A DNA stretch of 64,000 nt from Desulfobacula sp. (GCA_018645325.1 JABGOU010000002.1:111345-175344); one strand, 5' to 3'; shown: positions 26,658-36,702, counted from the first letter of the stretch. The notes: a model not told the origin generated them from the letters alone. A program made the numbers and translations.

Positions 26658-27779
26658 ATGAAAAGAAAATTATTTTTCGTATTTCTAATATCAATTTTTT
26701 TTATATTTTTAGCCTGTGAAAATGATAAAATACAGCCGGGAGTTTCAGGGGACGGCCCTTCTAAAAAAAAATTTGATCCTGAACATATAGTTTTTGTAGA
26801 AGAACAGGAAATCACCCGGATGTACGAAGCTGTCGGAACCATCCGGCCGCTGACGGAAGCTATTATTGAATCCCAGGTAAGCTCAAAGGTTTTAAAGGTA
26901 TTTATCGTTCCAGGTAGTGCAGTAAAAAAAGGACAGCTTCTTATACAGCTTGATGCAAGGCAGCTGACAACCCAGCTTAAACAATCACAGGAAGGGCTTG
27001 TCGTTGCAAAAAACAACCTAAAACAGACCTATAAATCCATGGATGGGGCAAAGGCTGATCTAGACCAGGCAGAAGCAGCCTACAACAGAACAAAAAAACT
27101 TTTTAAGTCCGGCATTGTGACATCTCAAAACCTGGAAATTGATAAATCAAAATTCCTTCAGGCAAAAGCACGGCTTGAAAAATCCCAGGAAATGGAAGTC
27201 TCGGCACAAGCATCCATCAGACAGGCACAGGAAATTGTCAAAGAAGCCCAAATTGCTCTTGGTTATTCTGAAATTACATCTCCTGCAAACGGTGTTGTAG
27301 CTAAGAAAATGATTGACCCGGGAGATCTTGCCTTACCTGGAAAACCGCTTTTAATAATCCAGACCAGCGGCTCTTTAAGACTTGAGGCCAATGTAAGAGA
27401 AGGCTTGATCAGCCAAATCCTTCTGGGCAATAATTATCCTGTTAAAATTGAAAGTCTGGGGAAAACTATACCGTCAAAAATTGAAGAAATCGTACCATAT
27501 GCTGATCCGGCAACAAGGACCTTCCTGGTAAAGGCATCATTGCCCGATACTACCGGTATTTATCCAGGAATGTTTGGAAGGCTTCTTATCCCCGTTGAAC
27601 AAAATAAGACACTTCTTATTCCGCAAAAAGCTGTTATACTCGTGGGCCAGCTTGAACAGGTTTTTGTAAAAAAAGATACTTCGTGGCAATTGGTTTATAT
27701 CAAGACAGGAAAAAAGTTTGAAGAAAAAATTGAAGTGCTTTCTGGGCTTATAGGAAATGAAACCATAGGATACAAATAA
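26658..27779 (+). CDS. RND efflux periplasmic adaptor, lipoprotein type
   Basis: Membrane fusion protein linking an inner-membrane RND pump to an outer-membrane channel. I start at ATG 26658 (MKRKLFFVFLIS...FLAC), which gives a lipoprotein signal with an acylated cysteine; an upstream TTG is less plausible. The 373 residues show the biotinyl-lipoyl halves around a coiled-coil hairpin (about 95-200, rich in Gln, Ala and Lys), SEITSPANGVVAKKMIDPGD, and a beta-barrel domain with YPGMFGRLLIPVE. The RND pump starts 2 bases after the stop. Confidence 0.92.
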   Translation: MKRKLFFVFLISIFFIFLACENDKIQPGVSGDGPSKKKFDPEHIVFVEEQEITRMYEAVGTIRPLTEAIIESQVSSKVLKVFIVPGSAVKKGQLLIQLDARQLTTQLKQSQEGLVVAKNNLKQTYKSMDGAKADLDQAEAAYNRTKKLFKSGIVTSQNLEIDKSKFLQAKARLEKSQEMEVSAQASIRQAQEIVKEAQIALGYSEITSPANGVVAKKMIDPGDLALPGKPLLIIQTSGSLRLEANVREGLISQILLGNNYPVKIESLGKTIPSKIEEIVPYADPATRTFLVKASLPDTTGIYPGMFGRLLIPVEQNKTLLIPQKAVILVGQLEQVFVKKDTSWQLVYIKTGKKFEEKIEVLSGLIGNETIGYK

Positions 27780-27781
27780 GC

Positions 27782-30700
27782 ATGGCCCAACAAAAAGATA
27801 CCAGTATTACCCATATTGTAAAACTTTTTCTAACCTCCCAGCTGTCTATTATGCTGATAATCATCTCCTTGGCCCTTGGTGCATTCAGTATCTATATCAC
27901 CCCAAAAGAAGAAGAACCCCAGATCGTTGTCCCCATGGCAGATATTTATGTTCAAGCGCCGGGTGCAAGCCCTGGAGAAATAGAAAAACTTGTGGCAACA
28001 CCCCTTGAAAAACTTCTCTGGGAAATTGACGGGGTTGAGTATGTATATTCAATGTCTACAAAAGAAAAAGCCGTTGTCACTGTCCGGTTTTTTGTAGGAG
28101 AAGACAGAGAAAATTCTATTGTCAAACTTCACAACAAAATACAGATGAACCTTGACAGGGTGCCCAGCATTGTTACCAACTGGTTGATCAAGCCCATAGA
28201 AATAGATGATGTCCCTATTTTAAATCTCACCCTTTATTCAGACAGATACAGCGATCATGAACTTCAAAGGGTTGGAGAAGAAATGATAGCAAGGCTGTCA
28301 AGACTTGAAAATATTTCCAGGTCTTCCATTTACGGGGGACGAAAAAGAGAAATCCGGGTTGAACTTGATCCATTACGGATGAAGGGATTTGGTGTTTCAA
28401 TACAGGATATTGAACAGGCACTTCAAGGGGCTGATGTCGCAACTCAGGCAGGAAACTTTAACAAAAACAATACCCAAATCACCATTACCAGCAGTTCTTT
28501 TTTAACTTCTGTTAATGAGGTTAAAGCACTTGTGATATCGGGAAGACAATCTAAACCCGTTTATCTGGAAGATGTTGCAATCGTCATTGACGGTCCTAAA
28601 GAAGCCGAGTCCTATACCCGGATTGGGTTTTCCAATTATTATAAAACCGCTAATAATATACAATCTGACAACCCTTTGTCTTTTCCTTGTGTAACCCTGG
28701 CGTTTTCAAAGAAAAAGGGGACCAATGCAGTTAAAGTAGCCCAATACATACTGGAAGAGGTTGAAAAACTTAAAAATACCATCATTCCTGATGATATTCA
28801 AATTGAAGTCACCCGAAACTATGGGAAAACCGCTCAAGACAAGGTCAATGAGCTTTTAAAATCTCTTGGGTTTGCCATATTTTCCGTTGTCATCCTTTTG
28901 GCGTTTACCCTGGGATGGCGGGAAGCCTGTGTGGTAGCCATAGCCGTTCCCATATCATTTTCTTTGGCTCTTTTTACGAACTATCTTTTAGGGTATACCA
29001 TAAACAGGGTCACACTGTTTGCTCTTATTCTCTCTTTGGGACTTGTGGTTGATGATCCCATAACTAACGTGGACAATATCCAGCGACATATTAAAGAAAA
29101 AGTTTTAATGCCTTTTGAAGCTACTCTTTATGCTGTGCAAGAAGTATTGCCACCCGTGATCATGTCAACTATTGCGATTATTGTCTGTTTTACACCCCTG
29201 TATTTTATTACGGGCATGATGGGTCCATACATGGCACCCATGGCCATAAATGTGCCCTTGACAGTTACCTTTTCAACAGTGTGTGCCCTGACTATTGTTC
29301 CCTGGATCTCCTATAAGCTTTTAAAGGACCTTAAAGAAAAACCCAAAGACAAAAAAGAATCAAAGCAATATCTATTCAAATTTTACAAAGCCGTTTTAAA
29401 ACCATTTTTAGACAAACAATACATGCGGATCTTATTATTCATTGTGATCATACTCCTTTTGATCGGATCATGTATGCTTGGAGTATTCAGACTTGTGCCC
29501 TTGAAGCTTTTACCCTTTGACAATAAGAACGAATTTCAGATCGTAATTGATATGCCTGAAGGGACATCCCTTGAATATACGGACCGCGTTGTAAGGGAGT
29601 TTGAAAATTATATAAAGACAGTCAACGAGGTGATCAGTTTTGTTTCTTTTACGGGAATTTCATCCCCTATGGATTTTAACGGCATGGTACGGCATTATTT
29701 TATCCGTAAAGGCAGTCATTTTGCAGACATACGCATTAATCTGGCTGATAAATCCCGCAGACAGCAGCAAAGCCATACAATCCTTTTACGTATCAGAAAA
29801 AATCTTGAAAAAATCGCAAAAGAAAACAACGCCCAGATCCAGCTTGTGGAAGTACCGCCGGGGCCACCTGTTTTATCTACCATTGTGGCTGAAATATACG
29901 GCAGTTATGACAAAACCTATGAAGAGCTTTTACAGGGCGCCCAATATATTAAAACCATCATGGAGCAGGAATCCAATGTTTCCGATATAAAGATCATGAC
30001 CGAAAAAAACAGTCAGAGAATAGATATCATTATTGACAGGGAAAAAGCAGCCTTACACGGAATTGATACAAAAACCATCCTTGAAGCCCTGAAAAGTGCA
30101 GTGGGAGGCATCGCCCCGGCAAGTCTTCATCTGGACCCGGAACGAAACCCTCTCTTGATTAAGGTTATTTTGCCCCGGGACAAACGATCTGACATGGCTT
30201 CTATTTCCCACATTCCCATAAGATCTTTTTTAGGTAAAATGATCCCTTTGGCCGAGCTTGTCCAAGTTAAGGAAACAAAAAACAAAAAACCCATTTACCA
30301 TAAAAACCTTGAACCCGTAGTCTATGTGGTTGGAGAAATGACGGGCAGAGCACCCGGAGAAGCTGTCCTGGATATGATGAAAAAGCTTAAACACAAACCC
30401 GTCCAAAATGGTATACGTGTCAACTGGGCAGGAGAAGGCGAATGGAAAATTACTCTCAGGGTCTTCCGGGATATGGGCCTTGCTTTTGCAGCAGCCCTTT
30501 TTGGCATCTATTTTATTCTGGTGATCAATACAGGGTCATATTTTATGCCCATGTTAATCATGATGGCCATTCCATTAACCATTCTTGGTATTATGCCGGG
30601 ATTTTTTATTTTAAACTTGTTCACAGACAGTGTAAGCGGTTTTGGTGATCCTATCTTTTTTACAGCCACAAGCATGATAGGAATGATCGCTCTTGGCGGT

Positions 30701-30985
30701 ATTGTAATACGAAATTCCCTGGTATTGATCGAATTTATTCAAGATTCCATAAAAAAAGGCCTTGCTTTCAAAGATGCCATTTTAATCAGCGGGGTTGTCA
30801 GGATGCGGCCTATTTTATTAACAGCTTTGACAACTGCCATCGGCGCCTTTCCCATCACCTTTGACCCTGTATTTTCAGGATTGGCCTGGGCTTTGATATT
30901 TGGTCTTTTTGCATCCACGCTATTTACACTTTTGGTGATCCCCGTCACCTATTATGCTGTTTATAAAACAAAATATGAAAAATAA
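27782..30985 (+). CDS. RND-family efflux pump, inner-membrane subunit
   Basis: Proton-driven exporter of 1067 residues with the AcrB-type two-fold layout: TM1, a large periplasmic domain (opening PQIVVPMADIYVQAPGASPG), TM2-6, then the second repeat. The proton-relay aspartates are seen in LSLGLVVDDPITNVDN (about 418). RPILLTALTTAIGAFP is the conserved late-helix motif. Sequence wording is closest to the broad HAE1-like group; substrates cannot be inferred. No TolC-type outer-membrane gene is nearby, so a shared channel must be used. Confidence 0.93.
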   Translation: MAQQKDTSITHIVKLFLTSQLSIMLIIISLALGAFSIYITPKEEEPQIVVPMADIYVQAPGASPGEIEKLVATPLEKLLWEIDGVEYVYSMSTKEKAVVTVRFFVGEDRENSIVKLHNKIQMNLDRVPSIVTNWLIKPIEIDDVPILNLTLYSDRYSDHELQRVGEEMIARLSRLENISRSSIYGGRKREIRVELDPLRMKGFGVSIQDIEQALQGADVATQAGNFNKNNTQITITSSSFLTSVNEVKALVISGRQSKPVYLEDVAIVIDGPKEAESYTRIGFSNYYKTANNIQSDNPLSFPCVTLAFSKKKGTNAVKVAQYILEEVEKLKNTIIPDDIQIEVTRNYGKTAQDKVNELLKSLGFAIFSVVILLAFTLGWREACVVAIAVPISFSLALFTNYLLGYTINRVTLFALILSLGLVVDDPITNVDNIQRHIKEKVLMPFEATLYAVQEVLPPVIMSTIAIIVCFTPLYFITGMMGPYMAPMAINVPLTVTFSTVCALTIVPWISYKLLKDLKEKPKDKKESKQYLFKFYKAVLKPFLDKQYMRILLFIVIILLLIGSCMLGVFRLVPLKLLPFDNKNEFQIVIDMPEGTSLEYTDRVVREFENYIKTVNEVISFVSFTGISSPMDFNGMVRHYFIRKGSHFADIRINLADKSRRQQQSHTILLRIRKNLEKIAKENNAQIQLVEVPPGPPVLSTIVAEIYGSYDKTYEELLQGAQYIKTIMEQESNVSDIKIMTEKNSQRIDIIIDREKAALHGIDTKTILEALKSAVGGIAPASLHLDPERNPLLIKVILPRDKRSDMASISHIPIRSFLGKMIPLAELVQVKETKNKKPIYHKNLEPVVYVVGEMTGRAPGEAVLDMMKKLKHKPVQNGIRVNWAGEGEWKITLRVFRDMGLAFAAALFGIYFILVINTGSYFMPMLIMMAIPLTILGIMPGFFILNLFTDSVSGFGDPIFFTATSMIGMIALGGIVIRNSLVLIEFIQDSIKKGLAFKDAILISGVVRMRPILLTALTTAIGAFPITFDPVFSGLAWALIFGLFASTLFTLLVIPVTYYAVYKTKYEK

Positions 30986-31004
30986 ATAGAGTGAGGATAA
31001 TATC

Positions 31005-31202
31005 ATGAAAATGGAACAATATATCAGAATCATTGCAGGGTCATTAATATTAATCTCTTTAATCCTTGGACATTTTCATTCACCACTCTGGCTCTTTTTT
31101 ACGGCTTTTGTGGGATTGAATCTGCTGCAGTCTGCTTTTACAAAATTTTGCCCCATGGAAAATATTCTGGAAAAAGTGTTTAAAATTCCCCGATTCAAAT
31201 AA
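31005..31202 (+). CDS. DUF2892-type small membrane protein
   Basis: 65 residues with two hydrophobic helices and the late FCPMENIL motif, as in the membrane part of YgaP and stand-alone DUF2892 proteins. GTGAGGAT precedes the ATG, and it follows the RND gene by 19 bases, so it is probably the last gene of that operon. Function unknown. Its final 8 bases overlap the convergent enolase-superfamily gene. Confidence 0.8.
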   Translation: MKMEQYIRIIAGSLILISLILGHFHSPLWLFFTAFVGLNLLQSAFTKFCPMENILEKVFKIPRFK

Positions 31203-32382
31203 CTGGCCTGTCAAGCATCTCAAGATGAAGCTCTTTACCCTTATAGGGATTGTTAACTGCAACATCTTCGTTTAATTCAACACCAAGTCCAGGCTTGTTT
31301 GATGGTATAATATATCCATCTTCCCAGCAAATCGGATCATTTAAAATCTCAGCGTGAAAACCTTCGCAGGTTTTTATAGTTTCCTGAATAAGAAAATTTG
31401 GACTGCAGGTATCGATCTGAATATTTGCAGCACACTCAATAGGACCGCAATAAAGGTGGGGTGCAATCTGGGCATAGTGTGCTTCAGCCATACCTGCAAT
31501 CTTTTTTGCTTCAAGAATACCACCCACTCTTCCCAGGGCAAATTGTAGAATTGATGCTGCCTGTGTTGCCAGTAGCCTGGCAAACTCGTACTTTGTCGCA
31601 AGCCTCTCTCCTGTTGCGATGGGAATACTTGTCTGACTGGCAACCCTGGCCATTTCTTCTGTATTTCCAGGCGGTACAGGCTCTTCAAACCATAATGGAT
31701 CAAATTTTTCCAGTCTCCGGGCCAAACGTATGGCACCGGAAGTGGTCATCTGCCCATGTGTTCCAATAAGCAGGTCACATTTATTGCCAACCGCTTCTCG
31801 AACAGCTTTAACAAACTTCTCAGTATGTTCCAGTGCTTCCAGAGAAAGCTGTCTTGGATCAAATACGGAATAGGGTCCGACAGGATCAAACTTCACTGCC
31901 GTAAAACCTTTTTCCACATATTCAGCCGCCCTTTTAGCAGCTGTTTCAGGATCACTATACACAGATAGTTTATCCTGTGTCTCAGGATACAGGTAGCTAT
32001 ACGCTCTTAATTTTTCATGAACCTGACCACCCAGCAACTCATAAATCGGCTTGTTCAGTTCTTTGCCTATAATATCCCAGCAGGCCATTTCAATTGCACT
32101 TAGTATACCCATAATAGATGTATCTGGGCGCAGTGTAAAACCGCTTCCATAGATAATCCGCCATAGCCTCTCTATTTTAAATGGATCAGAACCAATAACA
32201 CACCGCTCGCAAACATCCCCAATCATATTTTCTACAATGTTTGGATGAAATGGTATGGAATAGGCTTCGCCAATACCGACTATCCCGCTATCCGTTGTGA
32301 GTTTCAGAAAAATCCAGTAACGCCCCCCGAAATGGGGTGGCGGATTCCCCACTACAAATGTTTTGAAATCCCTGATTTTCAA
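31195..32382 (-). CDS. Enolase-superfamily (mandelate racemase-like) protein
   Basis: 395 residues with the N-terminal capping domain (to about 125) and a beta-barrel C-terminal domain, resembling sugar-acid dehydratases such as galactonate dehydratase. Visible barrel motifs are FTAVKFDPVGPY, LLIGTHGQ, WFEEPVPP, IATGERL and AQIAPHLYCGPI. Two of three metal ligands (Glu in FEEP, Glu in GER) and the late His (APH) are present. At the first ligand position, where relatives have DxN or DxH, the sequence reads GTH. The substrate is unknown. The gene stands alone, divergent from the penicillin-acylase homologue. Confidence 0.8.
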   Translation of the reverse strand: MKIRDFKTFVVGNPPPHFGGRYWIFLKLTTDSGIVGIGEAYSIPFHPNIVENMIGDVCERCVIGSDPFKIERLWRIIYGSGFTLRPDTSIMGILSAIEMACWDIIGKELNKPIYELLGGQVHEKLRAYSYLYPETQDKLSVYSDPETAAKRAAEYVEKGFTAVKFDPVGPYSVFDPRQLSLEALEHTEKFVKAVREAVGNKCDLLIGTHGQMTTSGAIRLARRLEKFDPLWFEEPVPPGNTEEMARVASQTSIPIATGERLATKYEFARLLATQAASILQFALGRVGGILEAKKIAGMAEAHYAQIAPHLYCGPIECAANIQIDTCSPNFLIQETIKTCEGFHAEILNDPICWEDGYIIPSNKPGLGVELNEDVAVNNPYKGKELHLEMLDRPVI

Positions 32383-32600
32383 TGTTATTTATCCTCCATA
32401 TTGTTAATTTATCTGTAACTCTATGACTCTTTTTATGGAATTAAAAATATAAAACCTTTGTGTACTACATCAAGGCTCTGGAATTCAATTTAAAAAAACC
32501 AATTGTTAAAACTTATTTCATTTGATACGCAATAAATATTATACGATTTTTGGTGGAGTATGATGGCGAATTGATTGTCTGTGAACCAAAAGGAAAAAAT

Positions 32601-34754
32601 ATGAACAACAATGATAAAATATGGAGAGACGGGCACGGAATATGCCATGTTGAGGGAAAAACCAAGGCCGATGCCTTTGGCATGATGGGATATGCCCATG
32701 GAAAAGACAGGGGTATGCAGATTATTTTAATGCGTATTTTAGGACAGGGAAGGGCATCTGAACTCCTGGACGCCAGTGATGAAATGCTTGGAATTGATAC
32801 CTTCTTCAGAAGAATGAATTGGTCCGGCTCAACGGACTTGGAAATAAAAAAGCTCTCTTTTGAAACAAAAGAGATTATTGAGGCATATTGTATGGGCGTC
32901 AACAGGGCATTGGAACAAAAAACACCCTGGGAATGCAAACTATTAGGATTTAAACCGGATCCCTGGTGCCCGGAGGATACGTTTCTCATTTCAAGAATGA
33001 TCGGCTATCTTACCCTTGCGCAATCCCAGGGCGAAATGGAAAGGCTTTTTATCGAACTAGTTCAGGCGGGTATCGATAAAGAAAAACTCAACGAACTTTT
33101 CCCTCACATCCTTGGGGAAGCGGATTTTGATCTTATCAAAAAGATAAATCTTCAAGAGAGGATTGTTTCGCCCACATCTCTGTGGAACATTGCGGCACCC
33201 TTAATGATGGCCTCCAACAACTGGGCCGTATCCGGGAAAAAGACAAAATCAGGAAGACCTATTCTAGCCAATGACCCTCACCTTGAAGTAAACAGGCTCC
33301 CCAATATCTGGTATGAAATCGTTTTAAAAACAAAAGACAGATATGCAATGGGCGGAACCATGCCCGGGGCACCCGCCCTTCTTGTGGGCAGAAACCCGGA
33401 CCTTGCCTGGAGTGCAACCTATACCTTCATGGATGGTATCGATTCATGGATTGAAAAATGTAAACACGGCAAATATCTTTGCCGGCGCGACACCTGGGAG
33501 AATTTTACCCAAAGAGAAGAAATCATAAAAAGAAAGAAAAAAGACCCTGTAACCATAGCCTTTTACGAAAACCGGCATGGTATTCTTGAAGGAAATCCAA
33601 AGGAGGACGGGTATTATCTTACAACGTCCTGGGCCCCTGCCCGTTCAGGTGCTCTTACATTGGACAGCATTATTAAATTATTTGATGCAAATACCGTCAC
33701 CAGAGGAATGGATCTTCTGGGTCGTGTTGAGACATCATGGAATTTTGTTCTAGCAGACAAGAAAGATAATATCGGTTACCAGATGTCCGGACTGATGCCG
33801 AAAAGAAGGAAAGGAATCACAGGATTTGTTCCCTTGCCCGGCTGGGAGGAAAAAAATGACTGGCAGGGGTTTGAAAATCCAAAAGACCTGCCCAAATGCT
33901 ATAATCCGGAATGCGGGTATTTTATTACCAGTAATCAAAACCTGAATGAATATGGAAAATTGAATCCGATTAATATGGGCATGGGGCCATATCGGTCAGA
34001 CCGGATTGGCAAACTTCTTTCACAAAACAATGAGATTACGGCCGTTACCATGCAAAAACTGCATTATGATGTGTATTCAACTCAGGCTGAGGCTTTCATG
34101 AAAATTCTTCGTCCTCTTATTCCTGACACAAAACAGGGAAAAATCCTCAAAAATTGGGGTTTTGAATATGGTGAAAACTCTAAAGGTGCATTCATTTTTG
34201 ATCGGTTTTATAAAGCGCTTTACCGGGAAGTCTTTGGTAAAAACGGTTTTGGCCCAAAGGCTTTTGATCATATTGATAAACATTCGGGAATATTCAATGA
34301 TTTTTATATCAATTTTGATCAAATACTGCTTTGTGAAAAATCCCTATGGTTTGGTAAGCATACAAGAGAAAACCTCTATATTACGGCAGTGGAAACCGCC
34401 CTGGAATCTGAACCTGAGAAATGGGGCAATACAAGAAAAGTCATGATGAACAATATTCTTTTTAACGGCAAACTTCCAAAATTTTTAGGCTTTGACCGCG
34501 GACCGATAACGCTTATCGGAAGCCTTGCCACACCGAATCAGGGACAAATTTTTGAGAGTGCAGGCAGGCAAACCACTTTTGCCCCGTCTTTTAGAATGGT
34601 TATTGATCTTGCCAAGGATGAAATATACACGAACATGGCAGGAGGCCCTTCTGATCGTAGATTTTCAAAATGGTATTGTTCGGATCTTGAAAACTGGTTG
34701 TCGGGAAAGTATAAAACACTTTCTGTGAGGCCTAAAAAAAAATATAAGCTATAA
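32601..34754 (+). CDS. Penicillin acylase family protein without signal peptide
   Basis: Ntn-hydrolase of the penicillin G acylase / acyl-homoserine-lactone acylase family; such precursors self-cleave to alpha and beta chains. I start at ATG 32601 behind AAAGGA; the upstream TTG frame (32550) lacks a ribosome site. The 717 residues open IWRDGHGICHVEG, and the beta chain should begin at S205 in MMASNNWAVSG, followed by GRPILANDPHLEVNRLPNIW, which is the family active-site region. Neither start gives a signal peptide, unlike the usual periplasmic members. Amide substrate unknown. Confidence 0.85.
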   Translation: MNNNDKIWRDGHGICHVEGKTKADAFGMMGYAHGKDRGMQIILMRILGQGRASELLDASDEMLGIDTFFRRMNWSGSTDLEIKKLSFETKEIIEAYCMGVNRALEQKTPWECKLLGFKPDPWCPEDTFLISRMIGYLTLAQSQGEMERLFIELVQAGIDKEKLNELFPHILGEADFDLIKKINLQERIVSPTSLWNIAAPLMMASNNWAVSGKKTKSGRPILANDPHLEVNRLPNIWYEIVLKTKDRYAMGGTMPGAPALLVGRNPDLAWSATYTFMDGIDSWIEKCKHGKYLCRRDTWENFTQREEIIKRKKKDPVTIAFYENRHGILEGNPKEDGYYLTTSWAPARSGALTLDSIIKLFDANTVTRGMDLLGRVETSWNFVLADKKDNIGYQMSGLMPKRRKGITGFVPLPGWEEKNDWQGFENPKDLPKCYNPECGYFITSNQNLNEYGKLNPINMGMGPYRSDRIGKLLSQNNEITAVTMQKLHYDVYSTQAEAFMKILRPLIPDTKQGKILKNWGFEYGENSKGAFIFDRFYKALYREVFGKNGFGPKAFDHIDKHSGIFNDFYINFDQILLCEKSLWFGKHTRENLYITAVETALESEPEKWGNTRKVMMNNILFNGKLPKFLGFDRGPITLIGSLATPNQGQIFESAGRQTTFAPSFRMVIDLAKDEIYTNMAGGPSDRRFSKWYCSDLENWLSGKYKTLSVRPKKKYKL

Positions 34755-34878
34755 AAAAATCTTTGTTACATATACATGAGGCAAATGTCGGATATCGGTT
34801 TTTTTAGAACCTGTCCTTTACAAAAGAAGATCTCTTTAAAGTATCGTTTTCCCATTGCAAGTTTTTTGATTGGAAAAT

Positions 34879-35361
34879 TTATTGGTTGGAAAGTTTATTG
34901 GTTGGATCCCCCTCTTTTACCATGGCACTTAAAATGGCTTTTTCTTTTTCTATAGGAAGCCTGCCTGACATGTGGGCAGAACAAACCTGTATTTTATCCT
35001 GATTGATGAAAACGGCTTTGGCTTCTGCCCGGTTGTTTTCCTGGATTTTAGTTATGGTTACACTACACTTTATAGTATCCCCAAAGTATACGGGATGAAT
35101 AAAATTAAAATTCATGCCCGTGGCAAGCCATCCCACCTGGCCGCCAAATTCACAGACCATTGACCCCACCAGAAGGCCGTGACAGATAAGCTCCTTAAAA
35201 CCTTTTTCCCTTGTCCATCGTTCATCATAATGGACAGGATTGTAATCCCTTGTAATATCACCAAATAAAAGGGTTTCTTTTTTTGTAAACCTTTTTTGAT
35301 ATGTAAAGCAGTCACCTGGTTTAAGGCCTTGAATTGCTTTTAAGCGAATTGGGTTTGCCAT
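34879..35361 (-). CDS. MaoC-like hot-dog hydratase
   Basis: 160 residues of the hot-dog fold with the (R)-specific enoyl-CoA hydratase signature FGDITRDYNPVHYDE, including the catalytic Asp and His. LICHGLLVGSMVCEFGGQ follows, as in PhaJ-type hydratases. It could act on 2-enoyl-CoA or be a stand-alone dehydratase of unknown substrate. It lies 19 bases after the M23 peptidase gene on the same strand, though no functional link is obvious. Confidence 0.85.
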   Translation of the reverse strand: MANPIRLKAIQGLKPGDCFTYQKRFTKKETLLFGDITRDYNPVHYDERWTREKGFKELICHGLLVGSMVCEFGGQVGWLATGMNFNFIHPVYFGDTIKCSVTITKIQENNRAEAKAVFINQDKIQVCSAHMSGRLPIEKEKAILSAMVKEGDPTNKLSNQ

Positions 35362-35380
35362 ATTTTTTCCCCTAAGTCTT

Positions 35381-36637
35381 TTATGTTGGCTTTTTATCGT
35401 GGGAACCTTGTTTCCGGGCTGTCAGGATTTTTTCAGACAATTCAATTGTTCTTGTTATAAATGCTTCCATTTCATCGGGTGTGATGGGATTTGCCGGCGG
35501 CAATCGATGCTTGAGCGGATCAACCAGTTTTCCTTTATTCTTCATGCGAAAATCAAGGTGAGGACCCGTTACATAACCTGTCATTCCAACATATCCGATT
35601 ACATCCCCCTGAAATACCTTTTTATTTTTTTTCATTCCTCGGGCAAATTTAGACATATGATTATACCCTGTCGTATATCCATTATAATGACGAATATTAA
35701 TATAATTTCCCATGCCTCTGTTAAAACCGATTTCCAGGATGACCCCATCCCCCACTGTTTTTATGGGCGTGCCTTTGGGTGCGGCATAGTCCACTCCGGG
35801 ATGGGACCGATATTCTTTAAAAATAGGATGAAGCCTTTTTTGGGTAAATTTGGATGTAATTCTTGAAAACGCAAGGGGTGCTTTTAAAAATGCCTTTTGA
35901 AGTGATTTTCCGTTCTCATCATAATATCTTGGCACCCCATTTGAGGTTTTATGCAGAAAGGCTTTAAAAAGAGTACCATTGTTGGTAAAAAAAGCCGCTT
36001 GGATATTACCATAGCCAAAAAGCTTGCCATCCCGGTATCGTTTTTCCACAAGAACCTTGAACTGGTCTCCGGGTTTAAGATCTCGTATAAAATCAATATC
36101 CCAGGCAAAAATATCAGATAATTTTCTAGCCAGGTCTTTTTGTTCCCCTGATTTTCTCACAGCATCAAACATGGTGGATGTAATGGTGGAGGACACCACT
36201 TCAAGATCTACATCATATTGAATCGGTAACCGGTTGATCAAAAACAGGTCATTTTTATTTTGAATCACCAGTCTGTCTTTTTTATTGATTTCATATTCAA
36301 AACCAACTAGATGATTCTCTTGCAAAATAATTTTAAACATCCGGCCCGCACGGATATGAGTAAGGGGAAAAATATCTGAACTGCGCCGGTTTATAGCGTA
36401 TATAGTTTTTAGCGGAAGATATTTTTTTAGTAAAGAAGATGCAGTATCTCCTTTTTTCACAACTCCTTTTAAAACTTGAATATCGGGAAGGTTTATAGAG
36501 TTTCCCTTGCCGGCATTTTTGTCCGAATTTAAGGCAAAAGCGATGTTTAAACTATAATTAAAAAGAATACCGGCAGCAAAGAGTATAAAAATAATTTTTT
36601 TTATACAAGGCCTTTTCCGGCTATGGCATATCCTCAT
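35381..36637 (-). CDS. M23-family peptidoglycan endopeptidase
   Basis: Envelope murein hydrolase or LytM-domain protein, 418 residues. A single N-terminal hydrophobic signal/anchor (about 12-35) is followed by a LysM/OapA-like region (VKKGDTASSLLKKYLPLKTI) as in MepM, then the LytM domain. Zinc motifs are RSHPGVDYAAPKGTPI (His, Asp) and TGYNHMSKFA. The final motif reads GPHLDFRM, where MepM and LytM have HxH: the second His, a zinc ligand in LytM, is Asp here. It may still bind zinc or be a regulatory protein. Confidence 0.85.
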   Translation of the reverse strand: MRICHSRKRPCIKKIIFILFAAGILFNYSLNIAFALNSDKNAGKGNSINLPDIQVLKGVVKKGDTASSLLKKYLPLKTIYAINRRSSDIFPLTHIRAGRMFKIILQENHLVGFEYEINKKDRLVIQNKNDLFLINRLPIQYDVDLEVVSSTITSTMFDAVRKSGEQKDLARKLSDIFAWDIDFIRDLKPGDQFKVLVEKRYRDGKLFGYGNIQAAFFTNNGTLFKAFLHKTSNGVPRYYDENGKSLQKAFLKAPLAFSRITSKFTQKRLHPIFKEYRSHPGVDYAAPKGTPIKTVGDGVILEIGFNRGMGNYINIRHYNGYTTGYNHMSKFARGMKKNKKVFQGDVIGYVGMTGYVTGPHLDFRMKNKGKLVDPLKHRLPPANPITPDEMEAFITRTIELSEKILTARKQGSHDKKPT

Positions 36638-36702
36638 ATTTTCTTCCTGTTTAAAATAATCATTCTTTCAAATTTTTTGAAACCATATACAACCAAATTA
36701 TC

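Noticed and set aside
32550-32600. TTG start extending the penicillin-acylase homologue by 17 residues
   Set aside because: No ribosome site precedes it, and ATG 32601 has AAAGGA at good spacing.
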